The position numbers were made by a program, and so were the translations under genes. Under the pieces are notes generated by a model, which saw only the letters and a program-made list of their open reading frames with translations, had not been told where the DNA came from and ran no database searches. From Puccinia triticina (Eukaryota > Basidiomycota > Pucciniomycetes > Pucciniales > Pucciniaceae): DNA of 64,000 nucleotides. The stretch covers positions 7,299,501 through 7,363,500 of the forward strand of contig NC_070559.1 of the NCBI RefSeq assembly GCF_026914185.1, read 5' to 3'. Positions 22,815 through 33,854 of the stretch are shown here, piece by piece (position 1 is the stretch's first letter; each line of letters starts with the position of its first letter).

Positions 22815-23644
22815 GTGGAGGGCAGATAACACAGAATGGAGTGTAGCGGAGCGCACAAATGAAGGTGGCGGCAAGCAGAGCTGGACTCAAAGTGAGCAGG
22901 CCAGCGTGGACCGGCTAGTGGAGGCAGTGATTGGGGGAAGCCGTGGCAGCCAAAGCGGGCTACATCAGTGGGCCTAGCTGTGATGGAGGCGGCATATGGG
23001 ATCCTGAAATCATAGGTTAGACAGGGGTGTTATGGACTCCAGCCGTGCCAGGTGGAGGCAGTTGTCTGAGGGGATAATGCATGCGCTGCCCTTGTGGGTG
23101 TTCCATGATATCTGGAGCAGGAGAGAATCAAGGATGGATAGTGGTGTAGAAAGAGGATTTGAGAGGAACAAGGGGCTTGGAAATTCCCTCAGCGTTGTGT
23201 GGATTTGGCTGTAGTCTATGTCTCAGAAAGGTTTGAAGGAAAGTAATAAAAAAAGAAACGTGGTTGAATAAAATTAGAACTCAATAACTCAGGGTGAATA
23301 AACTCAGGATCAAGAAGCTCAGAAAAATGATGATATTCCTTGTGGTGCGGAGGTGGATACCATGTGGATCCTTCCTCCAAGTTTGGATGAACTTGGATTC
23401 CAGAGCTGTGACAGACTGTGACAGGCAGTGTGAAAGACCCTTGTGTACTCCACGCGTGCGCGTACACTAAGAGAAGAGAGGAAGGGACAAGAAAACAAAA
23501 ACAAACAAAAACAAAGGAAACAAATACTCCCCCTAATTCTTGCATTTTCACGGAGTTATCTTCTTTATGTGGTGGAGCTTTATTTTACTGTTACTTTTGC
23601 AGAGCTTTATTATTTTATGTGCTTTTCTTTATTTACACCGCCTG
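22815..23644. other. Gene-free stretch
   Basis: Only short frames without domain character. An A-rich AAACAAAAACAAACAAA tract is at about 23490-23520. Nothing else is supportable. Confidence 0.4.
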
Positions 23645-24023
23645 CAACAATGGGTAGTTATATTACAGATAACGGTAAAGTAACGGTTTATAGCCGTTAG
23701 CATTACAGTTACGCATAACAGCAGTGCGTTACGTTACCCCCACAATGTAACAGAAAAGTAGTGATGTTTGTTATGTTATCCGCGCCCACAGAGCGTTAGA
23801 TAACTGATAAATTCTGGGCTGGAAAGAGCCTATTTTGGCCTGTTAGCGCATTATCCAGTGTATAACACACCATAACAACCTCAAAAAGAGAGGCCATCAT
23901 GTTGTGTGTGAGGCCAGAAAAGATTCTGTTACAGATAATGTAACAAGGCACTGCAGGTAGCAAGGGTAGTTATTTTACCCAAATTGTGCGGATAACACAA
24001 AGTAATGTAATTACCCATTGTTG
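23645..24023. mobile_element. 379-bp MITE with CAACAATGGGTA ends
   Basis: The left end CAACAATGGGTAGTTATATT and the right end (reverse complement CAACAATGGGTAATTACATT) form a clear inverted repeat. The interior is rich in GTAACG/CGTTAC motifs and has no frame. A target duplication could not be made out. Confidence 0.65.
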
Positions 24024-24680
24024 TCACTTGGAGCCCTAAAACATTGGCGGAGCTGCGGAGGGGAGTTCTCCAAATCACCCAACTTTCTCCGGGATACATT
24101 TTGTGAGGGTACCAGTTTCTTCCACTCCAGCGTCCCTGGAACCCCACTGGATTGGAAATTACACCTCTTTGGACCCCACTCAACACCTATCACACGTTGA
24201 ACACACACAGTCACCAGCCTGTCACCAGCCTCAAGTCAAGGATCAGGGCATCATGCTTATACATATCACAGGATACAAACATAAATCTCCCCATCAGACT
24301 AAAGTCATTACATAGTGTCAAGTTTGACCTTATGTCCAGGACCATACTATGACATCATCTTACACTGCTTCTGCAGCCTCAGACTTCATTTACACACTCA
24401 CTGCATCTGTATGACACTTCATGCAGCCTACTTTCACTTCCTGTCACTTTCATGCGGCACCACTGCAGCCTTCTGACGTCATTTATGTACCCCTGGCATA
24501 TACTGACATCATTTGTACATATTATGACATCATTTGTACCTACTGCCACCAGCTAAAATGTCTCATACCCCTGTCTAGCCTAGCTGAAACCCTAACCCAG
24601 GAGCCCCCCTCTCAAGGGGGGCTAAAATCTCTCACATTTGTCTATAAAAAGAGCTCCTCCTCCTCCAAGTTGTCTTCTCT
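24024..24680. repeat. LTR-like promoter region of a retroelement
   Basis: The sequence carries repeated TGACATCATTTGTAC motifs, a TCTATAAAAAGAG TATA-like box near 24643 and CTCCTCC just after it. The same arrangement (ATCCCTCA repeats, CTATATAAGG, CCTTCCTCC) is found at 55270-55420, which is part of a probable long LTR. This copy is cut by the element at 24681. Boundaries are not clear. Confidence 0.45.
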
Positions 24681-25748
24681 TAGAGATTGCCAACTGGACC
24701 CCCGCGCGGGTACCCGGCACCCGTGGGCGGGTACCCGCCACATGGCGTCGGGTACCCGCGCACGGGTGCCGTGTACGGGTCCGGGTGCGGGATTTTGGGC
24801 AAAAAAGCACCAGGTACCCGGATACCCGCCAAAAATACCCGCGGCAGGCGGGTATTTCAGGTACCCGGGTACCCGCTGTTACGGTCACTTGATTCCTCGA
24901 GATGACCGGGACAGATCCTGGTCATCAAGGGGAATCAGCCCTCTCGATGACCGGGACAGACCCCGGTCATCCAGAGGAATAGTACAGCCCTCTCGATGAC
25001 CGCATCAAGAAGAATCAGCCCTCCCGATGACCGGGATCTGTGGCCTGGTCATCGGGAGGGTTGTTTTCTCTCGATGACCGGGACAGATCCTGGTCATCGG
25101 GAGTGATGGTTCCTCTCGATGACCGGGACAGACCCCGGTCATTGAGAGGAATTGAACCCTCTAGGTGACCCGGACAGATCTCGGTCATCAAGGGGAATCA
25201 GCCCTCTCGATGGCCGGGACAGATCCCGGTCATCAAGAGGAAACAACCCTCTCGATGACCGGGACAGAACCCGGTCATCGTGAGGAAACAACCCTCTCGA
25301 TGACCGGGATAGAACCCGCTCATCGAGAGGGTTGTTTCCTCTCGATGACTGGGACAGACCCCGGTCATCAAGAGGAAACAAGCCTCTCGATGAGCGGGGT
25401 CTGAGGAAACAACCCTCTCGATGAGCGGGGTCTATCCCGGTCATCAAGAGGAACCATCACTCCCGATGACCAGGACCTGTCCCGGTCATCAAGAGGAAAC
25501 AACCCTCCCGATGACTGGGACAGAGCCCGGTCATCGGGAGGAACCATCACTCCCAATGAACAGTCTGTAGCTGTCATCGAGTGAGGGTGTTGGATAAAAA
25601 AAAGCACAAGTACCCGCGGTACCCGCAAAAAGTACCGCCGGTACCCGCCCGCGGGTGCCGTGTACGGGTACGGGTGTCTGAATATCACGAAAAACACCGC
25701 GGGTACCCGGACACGCGGCGGGTACCCGGGTCCACTTGGTGATCTCTA
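24681..25748. mobile_element. Non-autonomous hAT-like element, 8-bp target duplication
   Basis: The ends TAGAGATTGCCAACTGGACC and (reverse complement of right end) TAGAGATCACCAAGTGGACC form imperfect inverted repeats. The octamer TCTTCTCT is repeated exactly on both sides (24673-24680 and 25749-25756), as expected for hAT. Subterminal DNA has many GGGTACCCG and GGGTGCCG motifs, as in the autonomous-looking element at 59545. The 1068-bp interior encodes nothing and contains a large palindrome array. Confidence 0.85.
24895..25565. repeat. Array of GATGACCGG...CCGGTCATC palindromes
   Basis: About fifteen units with the arms CTCGATGACCGGGA and CCCCGGTCATCAAGAG separated by a few bases (ACAGA or similar), spaced by GAAACAACC or GGAATCAGCC. 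Individual units vary at single positions and arms remain complementary in most. It occupies most of the interior of the hAT-like element. Confidence 0.85.
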
Positions 25749-26105
25749 TCTTCTCTCATCAGGGAAGAAACTGTGGCACTAGAGAGTGCCAGACCATAAT
25801 TTTATCATTCAACTGCTCTGAAGTCAGTTCAATTTCAGTGTGCAAATTTTGTTTGATTGTATTTATAACTCATTGGAAATTATTGCCTGATTTGATGTGT
25901 CAAATATTTTGAACTCGTGAGTCACTTTTTATGAATTGCTGTTTTACTGTAGTCTATCTTATTCATAAGTTTATATTTCATTATCTTTCATATGGCAATT
26001 TGGCAGAACATGCCAATGTCTGAGGTTCAGTTCCCTCTCCATAAGCATTGAAGTTTTCTGTCAGCAGAGAGCATCTGTGACAAGTATCTTCAGATGGGTT
26101 TGTTA
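25749..26105. repeat. Truncated LTR start next to the Copia element
   Basis: At 25772-25805 the motif TGTGGCACTAGAGAGTGCC followed by AGACCATAATTTT matches the LTR start seen at 52937 and, inverted, at 59372, with a purine-rich CAGGGAAGAAAC just ahead. The rest is AT-rich, without a gene, and ends at the Copia target duplication. Confidence 0.5.
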
Positions 26106-26576
26106 TAATGAACTCGGAGCTTTAAGGTGTAGTGATATAAGTAACTACACGAGTGTACGACTTAGTACCGCGAACGATCACTAACCTTTAAGGTGTAGTG
26201 ATATAAGTAACTACACAAGTGTACGACTTAGTACCGCAAACGATCACTAACCTGATCAGTTGTGATGAGAGTTAGCGAAGAGTTGTTTGATGAAACTAAA
26301 TGAGTTGATTGCTTTTGCACACCTTTAAGGTGTAGTGATATAAGTAACTACACGAGTGTACGACTTAGTACCGCGAACGATCACTAACCTGATCAGTTGT
26401 GATGAGAGTTAGCGAAGAGTTGTTTGATGAAACTAAATGAGTTGATTGAGAAAAGAACCGATACATGATAAGAACGGAGTTTTATAAGATCAACTAGGTT
26501 TTGGAACAACTGCGGCACAACTACACTAAAGGCGGGAAAATGAGAAAGAACCAAAAGAACTACTTTAAGTTCAACA
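26106..26576 (-). repeat. Copia 3' LTR (471 bp)
   Basis: Read in element orientation it starts TGTTGAACTTAAAG and ends GAGTTCATTA. It carries three copies of a unit containing AGTGATATAAGTAACTAC, an internal near-palindrome. The 5' LTR has four copies. Confidence 0.9.
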
Positions 26577-26589
26577 CCCCCCCTCGTTC

Positions 26590-27258
26590 TCAGTTTTCAG
26601 ACTTGAAGTCTCGGAGCTGGTATCCGAGATAACGAAGAAACATTTTGTGACGGCGGGTCGATAAAGATTTAGTGAATCCGTCAGATTGATTGTCGGAAGT
26701 TGGAATGTATTTGATCTCGACTTGATTGTTTTCAACGGCTTTGCGAATGAAATGGAATTTGACATCGATGTGTTTGGAGCGCTGTTGAAAAAGAGGATTT
26801 CTTGCCAAAGCTATTGCACCTTGATTGTCGCAGAATATAGGAATTGGATAGATTGGCAAGTTAAGCGAAGTAAGAAGAGTGCGCATGGAAATAGCCTCTT
26901 GAACACTGTTGTACAAGGCTTTGTACTCTGCTTCGGTAGTCGAGGACGCGACAGAAACTTGCTTCTTGGCACGCCAGGAAATGATAGAGTTTCCCCAATG
27001 AACCAAGTAGGCCGAGTAAGAGCGACGAGTATCAACGCAACTCGCGTAGTCTGAGTCGACGTAGATGAAAACTCGATTATCATTGCCGCCAACGTTGAGG
27101 GAAAAATCGACCGTTTTTGAAAGATAACGGAGAAGATGGAGAAAAGCACGCCAATGAACAATCCCAGGGTTTTCTAGATGTTGGGAGAGTTGAGAAACGG
27201 CAAAAGTGATGTCGGGTCGAGTCGCCACCGCCGCCCAGTTCACTAAACCAATCGCCCT
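26590..27258 (-). pseudogene. Copia RNase H region behind a stop
   Basis: Continues the reverse-transcriptase frame after an in-frame TGA at 27259-27261. It begins GLVNWAAVATRPDITFAV, then shows the RNase H blocks CVDTRRSYSAYL, SSTTEAEYKAL and the DNQGAIAL segment, and ends near LRYLGYQL. Family catalytic positions Asp and Glu are visible. It would be produced only by readthrough, so it is counted as broken. Confidence 0.85.
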
Positions 27259-29487
27259 TCAATAACTTATATTTAAATCCTTGAAGGTTTGAATTTCGTC
27301 TGAAGTGGCTCGTACCAATCTTGTGTTCGGAACCATGGGAGTAAGCACAGGTCGACAATTCGCCATGTCGTATTCGGCCAGAATTTCAGAGACATAATTT
27401 TCTTGAGACAACTCAAGATGATCATCGGCGCAAGATATTTTCATCCCAAGAAGAGAGTTGATCGGACCCAAATCGTCCATCAAAAATTTATCGTTGATGA
27501 ACTGTTTGAAACGACCAACATCCTCTGAGACGACGACGAGATTGTCCACATAGACGTGAACAAGACAAGTCCAATTGGGATCGGCGGAACTGAAGAGACA
27601 GGGATCATTCGGAGAAGGGAAAAAATTTATGGATTCGAAGAAGGCGGACAGTTCGCGATACCAAACCCTCGGTGCCTGCTTCAAACCGTAAATTGACTTT
27701 ACCAGATGAAGACAGGTCCCAGCCGGAGCATCCAAACCTTGCGGAATTCGTAGGTAAACCGTTTCTTCCAAGGTCCCGTTCAAGAAGGCATTCTTGACGT
27801 CCATCTGATGTATATCAAGATTGTTGTTGACACCGTAAGCCAACACAGAGCGAAGAGCTGGAAGCCGACCAGTAGGAGCGAAAGTCTCGTTGTAGTCGAT
27901 TCCATCCTGTTGTGCACTGCCTTGCGCACAAAGTCTAGCCTTAAATTTTACGAATTCACCCGCAGCATTGGTTTTAATCCTGAATACCCACACTGTGCCC
28001 AGAAGAGTGGCGTCGGATGGTATTGGTACGATTTCCCAAACATTAAGACGATCCATCGCAGCAAGTTCAGCCGAAATAGCTTCTAGCCAATTATGAGATT
28101 GAGCTGAGTTGACTGCGGCTTTGTAGGTTTTGGGAACCGAGTTAGATTCTTGAATGGAGGAGCAACACAAGCTATGATTAAAGAACGGCACAAACCAAGG
28201 TTCGGTCGTCAAAGTTTTGTTGACCAAGTGAGCTCTTTGTTTGGTGGTAAGGATGTTACTCGGGTCAGTCGGGTCTGAAGTGATATATTTAGGCGCAGGC
28301 TGGTTTGCGGGAACGTAATACCAGTTTGGTTTTGGCACTGATGACGAAGAATCACAAGGAAGCGAAGTGAGTGGAGCCTGGGAGGAAGTGGGTTGCGCTG
28401 ACGACAAGGAATCAACTGCAACCGGAGCGAGCGAGGGAATAGGTTGAATCGACAGGATAGAAGAAGATGGAGAAGTTTGAATGATCGGAGAAACTGGAAG
28501 TAAAAGCGATGACGAATCGTCAAAGGATGACGTCATTGTATCATCAAGTTCTTCATGTAGCTCCGCATAGACAGAACTTGCGGGGGAGATTCCTGGAAAA
28601 CTAGCCTCGTCAAAAGTGACGTCATGGCTGTACTCAACCCTGTAGTCCGAAGTTAATATTCTCCAGTTTGGAATATTAAGTCTATAGCCAACTAAAACAC
28701 CTCTCTTCGAGGTATCGTCAAACTTCCCCTGCCTTCTTTCCTTCGGAATGTTAACATACGCCCGACAACCAAATACACGCAAACGAGCAAGGTTAAAACA
28801 ATATCCGAACCAAACTTCATGCGGAGATTTCCACTTTATTTTCTTGGTTGGCGTAATATTCTCGTAGAAAACGGCAGTCATAACGGCTTCCCCCCACAAG
28901 GTAACAGGTAGCGAAGCTTGCTTCAGGAGAGATCGCGCCTTCTCACTCGTCGTCCTATTACCCCTTTCAGCAATTGAGTTTTGCTGAGGTGTATAAGGTG
29001 CAGTGATATGATGACGAATGCCTTGATCCTTAAGATAACTTTCAAACTCTGCGGAGCAAAATTCGCCACCGCCATCGGTTACCAGGTTAAGAAGCTTCCT
29101 TGAGTGAAACGTTGTTACTTCATTGAAATATTCTTTGAACTTTTCGAAAGCTTGACTTTTTGATGATAAAATATATACATGTTTATACAAAGAGAAAGCG
29201 TCGGTAATTTTGAAGTAGTATGAACATTTCCCAACAGTGGCTGGCGTTATTTTGCCGCTGAGATCCATGTAAACATAGTCAAGGACACAAGTAGGCTTAG
29301 GTAGTTGACTAGTAAATGGTTGACGGTGAGATTTTGAAATGCAACACGATTCACAATTTGAAGTTGAGTAGCTTAAGTCAAACATTTTAACTAATGCTTC
29401 TCGGCTAGGGTGCCCCGCTCGCCTGTGCGCAAGTTCAGAGTCAACATCCGCTGAGCTTAGTGAAGCGAATTTAGACGGACCTTGAGC
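27259..29487 (-). pseudogene. Copia integrase and reverse transcriptase region
   Basis: Follows the Gag-protease frame directly after an in-frame TAA at 29488-29490. The first codons hold HRRAGHPSREALVKM (GAG-pre-integrase) and CESCCISKSHRQPF (zinc-binding end). The integrase core has DLSGKI, VTDGGGEF and the Glu in QQNSIAERGNRT. The reverse transcriptase has VWVFRIK, CAQGSAQQDGIDYNETFAP, MDVKNAFLNG and KSIYGLKQAPRVWY. The active-site motif is YVDN instead of the usual YVDD, which should abolish or cripple polymerisation. The frame ends at a TGA ahead of RNase H. Confidence 0.9.
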
Positions 29488-30759
29488 TTACGTAGCATTC
29501 AATAACGACTTGGAGGAACCCGGTGGTTGAACAACTCTGACCTGGCAGACAAAGATGTTGCTGCTGATATTTGCTTCGAAAAGGACGATATTCTTAACAA
29601 TATCCTTAACAAAGTATTGAGAACCATCCCGACGGAGCAAGTCACAGTTGAATGCTGACAAGCGCGCGAGACTCAAAAGCGCGTGAGTTAAATCAGGCAC
29701 ATGAAGAGCCTTAACGACGAAAGATTTCCCGTTGTCACTCTTGATTTTGATGAGACTGCGTCCTTTAATAGGTAAAGATTGTCCGCTAGCAACGTTCACC
29801 GCAGAGTCGAATTTTTCGTACTCAGTGAAATTACGACGTTCAGGAAACATATGATCAGAGCAGCAGCTGTCTAGGAAGATCAGTGCGTTGTCGTGGATCA
29901 CCGCCAAAGCTTGAGGAGTAGAAACGCAGACGTAGACCCCGCTAATATCTTTGGATGTCACGGCGTTAGCTTTCTTCTTTGAAGCAGTTTGACTTCGACG
30001 TTTTTTGTATGCTTCGGTTGCCTTATTCGGATGAAGTTGATAGCAATTTGACTTAGAATGCGGAGCATCCTCGTTGTGAACACCGTTTTCACAGGTTGCC
30101 ACGACGGACTTGAGAGCATTTTCACTCTTTATGATAACCCCTTTGGAAGCAGATGAGGAGTTTTCAGCGTTCAAACTCAAATATTTAGAGTTGAGGAATT
30201 GTTTGACAGTATCGATGTCGATCGGACTCTTATTGAGAAGAAGATCTTTAGTTCCTTCCAGTTTGGAAGGCAAAAGGTTGACAAGGTATTCGGCTAATAG
30301 ATGTTCATCAAGCGTTTGCTTTTCCATCTTGACAATTTGGATCCCTACCGACCGAACACGAGATAACCCTACATCTATATCCGTCAAAAATTGCTCGAGA
30401 GTCGAGTTGAATCTAATTTTTAGAAAATCTTGGTAAAAAACCGATTGATTTTGAGCTGACTTTGACTGAAAGTGATCAGTCAAAGCGGTCCAAATAAGAT
30501 GAGGTTGTTTCTTATTTTCTTCAGTGATGAACTTGGCGTAGTTTTCTACCCCTAAGTTGCGACCTAAGATTCCCGCCGCGACTCCTTTTTGAAGTTTAAG
30601 AGTTGCTTTGGCAATCGGATCTCTTTCACCAGTGACCAAGTCAGATAACAAGTGCTCATCGACTCCCTTCTCAAGACAGAATGAGAACATGACATTTCGC
30701 CAGTCGTCAAAAGTAGTCCTGGTGAGAATCGGAAGACGATGGATAGCCTTATTGGTCAT
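29488..30759 (-). pseudogene. Copia Gag and protease region
   Basis: The ATG at 30759 (MTNKAIHRLP) begins a Gag of the UBN2/Copia type, with a Cys-His knuckle variant C-x4-H-x7-H-x4-C (CENGVH to SNCYQLHP) at about residues 230-255. The protease follows, but the active-site DSG is DSC (LDSCCSDHM). The frame closes with TAA at 29488, whereas Copia elements normally continue into integrase. Either the stop is a mutation or an unusual readthrough signal; the other lesions favour mutation. Confidence 0.85.
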
Positions 30760-30804
30760 TGCGTACAAAGACTCGGGTTCAAAGAGGTTGCAGATTTAAG
30801 CACA

Positions 30805-30820
30805 ATCTGGGCTCATAACC
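30805..30820 (-). promoter_or_regulatory. Copia primer-binding site matching the iMet anticodon arm
   Basis: Directly next to the 5' LTR, the plus strand reads ATCTGGGCTCATAACC. GGGCTCATAACC is the anticodon arm of eukaryotic initiator tRNA-Met (CAU anticodon), not its 3' CCA end. Drosophila copia is known to prime from such a tRNA half-molecule, so the same mode is likely here. Confidence 0.7.
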
Positions 30821-31428
30821 TAATGAACTCGGAGCTTTAAGGTGTAGTGATATAAGTAACTACACGAGTGTACGACTTAGTACCGCGAACAATCACTAAC
30901 CTTTAAGGTGTAGTGATATAAGTAACTACACAAGTGTACGACTTAGTACCGCGAACGATCACTAACCTGATCAGTTGTGATGAGAGTTAGTGAAGAGTTG
31001 TTTGATGAAACTAAATGAGTTGATTGCTTTTGCACACCTTTAAGGTGTAGTGATATAAGTAACTACACGAGTGTACGACTTAGTACCGCAAACGATCACT
31101 AACCTGATCAGTTGTGATGAGAGTTAGCAAAGAGTTGTTTGATGAAACTAAATGAGTTGATTGCTTTTGCACACCTTTAAGGTGTAGTGATATAAGTAAC
31201 TACACGAGTGTACGACTTAGTACCGCAAACGATCACTAACCTGATCAGTTGTGATGAGAGTTAGCAAAGAGTTGTTTGATGAAACTAAATGAGTTGATTG
31301 AGAAAAGAACCGATACATGATAAGAACGGAGTTTTATAAGATCAACTAGGTTTCAGAACAACTGCGGCACAACTACACTAAAGGCGGGAAAATGAGAAAG
31401 AACCAAAAGAACTACTTTAAGTTCAACA
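30821..31428 (-). repeat. Copia 5' LTR (608 bp)
   Basis: Same sequence as the 3' LTR plus one extra 137-bp unit. The repeats starting TTTAAGGTGTAG lie at about 30836, 30902, 31039 and 31176. Tandem units in an LTR often hold promoter or enhancer elements; this is inference. Confidence 0.9.
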
Positions 31429-31462
31429 TGTTATGCGTGTAGGCCAATTGGTGATCACTCAC

Positions 31463-31677
31463 CAGAGATGACCATTGGCCCCCACCGCAGGCACCTGTCA
31501 CCCTTCAGCAGGTACCTGTGTGCTGTTTCAGGTGCCAGTGTGGAGCTATTTCTTTAAACTCATACCAAAATGGAACACCCAACTGCCACCATTGGTAACT
31601 GCAAGCGCACACAGGAACCTGCTGAAGGGTGATGCCACTGACAGGTAACCACTGTAGGTGGCAATGTGACATCTCTA
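31463..31677. mobile_element. Short hAT-like MITE next to the Copia LTR
   Basis: Left end CAGAGATGACCATTGG and right end (reverse complement) TAGAGATGTCACATTGCC are related to the TARAGATG ends of the hAT-like elements elsewhere in the window. Flanking octamers TCACTCAC and TCACACAT match at 6 of 8. The interior has an inverted pair of CACCCTTCAGCAGGT blocks. It is 215 bp without a frame. Confidence 0.5.
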
Positions 31678-32134
31678 TCACACATCCAAGCAGTTTTGGA
31701 ATTAAGCACATATACATTTGTATGAAGACTTATGCGTCTTAGACTTCTATCCCTTTTTCTGGCAGGGCTGGCTTCCTCAAAATGTTCGCATGCATGTGTA
31801 GTTTGAGGCACAGGAACCAGGTTATTGTGAAGTGACAGCTTCTCCCAATGATTGTCATGTACCAGTTATTCAGGGGAGTAACAACCCCACTGGAATACTG
31901 GTCTGTAGTGTACTGGTCATAGGAGCAAAGTGCTTCTGACTAATACTTGTCAGTCACAGTCAGGCAGTCCTCTATCAATGGAATACCGATGATGACATGA
32001 TCAGCCAAGGCGCGACTCGCAAAACGGTGGAGGCAATAATCTTGAAGGATTGGGACACTGAAGATTGAATACTCAAACCAGCACAAAGATTGCACAAATC
32101 GGTCTTGCCGAAAGACGGGTGTTTGAGAAGTAGA
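31678..32134. other. 3' flank of GPI8
   Basis: No supported gene. It would hold the GPI8 3' UTR and terminator. Some ACTGGTCTG/ACTGGTCAT motifs near 31890-31920 resemble the palindrome half-sites found in elements but do not form an array. Confidence 0.4.
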
Positions 32135-33854
32135 TCATGTCAATTTATGGGCTGCCCAAAAGTGTGCGGCGAAGGTAAGAGTGAGGAGCAAGGTTGGGGA
32201 CAGTTTCCGCCAGTTGGCGTGACCCTGCAAAGATCTACCCGGCCCGGCGAAAGAATCGTCCGCAGTCCTCCTGGCCGAGTTCCATCGGGAGGTGGTCAGC
32301 TTCCAGATAGCTTCCGGCTTTGTCGGCTCAGCAGCGCTCCCCACCGGACTGTCGGCTGGTAAAGCGGCTAGTTCTACCGAACTGACCCCGCCGAAAAAGT
32401 CTGTCATTAGCACTTCACTCATCGATCGACCCAGCAGATCCGAACGTGCACCAGGGTTTGAGTGGAAGATGTCGTAGGAATATGCATTAACCTGCCACAA
32501 AAAAAAGAAGAAAAAAAAAGTCACGATGTAAGTGATCCTGATGGCAAGAAGGCCGTCTAGAGGAGTTGACTTACAAAGTCTTGGAGAGTTGATGATGATG
32601 TTTTATTCATGCCCTCCAGATGACTCAAAACAAAGTGACTAAATCGATCCACAACAGCCACGCCAATGTCAGAATCTGCGTGATGCTAGGATAAGATATA
32701 TGGAAGAGGTCAATCCAAGATGAAACAACGGCGGAGGGGATCAAAAAAAAAAAAAAAAAGACTTACAGAATAAGAATTTTCGCCCTTGGCTGATGAACCG
32801 GTAGCGACGATGTTGGGCGAGTACAATTTGCTAGTCATCGTATTGGCCTGGCAAGTATCGATCATGAAAAGCAGCTCGTTGTACCTATTTTTAATCTCCA
32901 GGATATCAATTATCTATATGACACCAGTTGGTGAGCCCTAACAGAAAGAACAAAATGGCTTACCGTTTTTTGGCCCACATCGTCTGGAATGCATCGGCGA
33001 GATCAAATGCACTGATCTCTTCTGCGTCTTGAAATTTGAGGAACTCGTCTCCACCATGACCGGTCATATAGACCAGGATGTTAGACCGTTCATCGGTCAT
33101 CAGTCTTTTCGATCGGGGAGTCCCTTCAGCCACTCGACCTATCAGTCAGGTCATCGATTTCAGTGTTTCCTGCCATCTTCATAGTTTCCGGTATTGGTGA
33201 GATCTGACCGGTCAACAAGCGGATAAAGTTCTCGACGGACACTTCCTCTCCTCGGTAATCGACCTCGATCCCATCGCCGTAGAGGTCCAACTTCCTCTCC
33301 GAATTACTGTAAACCGTCCCTGGGAACATGTTCCTTGGGTTACACGCCATGTCGTCTGCCAGCATGAGGATGATGTTGGAGTCGGGAATCCCGAGTCGTT
33401 TCACGGACCGATACCTGGGAAAAAGGAATGGACGAGGAAATTGAGTGTTATGTTCCGATTTCGTCTTCTGCCCCATAGTCTCCTCCCAAGCTCACATGCC
33501 CAAAGTATTAGCAATGTGCTAGCCGGACGAAGGAAGGCAAGTGGATCGAGTCCAATTCACGTGGCGGGTTAACATATGTTCAAAGCGGTTATCAAAGACG
33601 TGTCCTGGACGCACGCGATAGTTGAACCTGCAACGGACGATCAGATGGGGAAATGAGTTCTGATGTGAGGCCCAATGACACGAAGCTCGGGATGAGACTG
33701 ACCAGAATCTGGAGGTGCAAACCAAGACGGCCCAGTTGTTAGAGTGGTTGACCGCATCCAGTCGATTGGCCAGCAGTAGGAAAGCGAGTGGGATGATCGC
33801 CAGCGGTAAACATCTTTTCCAAGCCGGCGAGGTGAATGGTGTTGTTGATGGCAT
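32135..33854 (-). CDS. GPI8: GPI-anchor transamidase catalytic subunit (384 aa)
   Basis: A caspase-like (peptidase C13) subunit of the ER transamidase that cleaves C-terminal signals and attaches GPI anchors. Eight exons join in frame: 33854-33703, 33627-33615, 33518-33496, 33414-33209, 33138-32964, 32884-32767, 32685-32575 and 32491-32135. Residues ~14-32 are a hydrophobic signal peptide ([15 protein letters not shown]). Then come [44 protein letters not shown], the catalytic His in [10 protein letters not shown] and the catalytic Cys in FMIDTCQA, then [11 protein letters not shown]. The tail ends with a hydrophobic segment ([16 protein letters not shown]) that fits the single C-terminal membrane anchor. 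Two exons are only 13 and 23 nt. Confidence 0.95.

Larger units (their letters stand above)
26106..31428 (-). mobile_element. Full-length Copia (Ty1/copia) retrotransposon
   Basis: 5.3-kb element on the minus strand, with LTRs at 30821-31428 (5') and 26106-26576 (3') and the exact target duplication TGTTA (26101-26105, 31429-31433). The primer-binding site abuts the 5' LTR and a G-rich polypurine tract (26577-26592) abuts the 3' LTR. One long frame encodes Gag, protease, integrase, reverse transcriptase and RNase H in Copia order but is cut by two stops. LTR similarity is very high except for one 137-bp unit more in the 5' LTR, so insertion is fairly recent. Confidence 0.93.

Noticed and set aside
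24895..25565. CRISPR-like regular repeat array
   Set aside because: Eukaryotic context, no unique spacers, units are palindromes with variable arms, and the array lies inside a hAT-like element with a target duplication.
25139..25697. Frames of ~100 codons with repeated DDRDLS-type peptides
   Set aside because: Arise from translating the palindrome array in different frames; no independent evidence for a protein.
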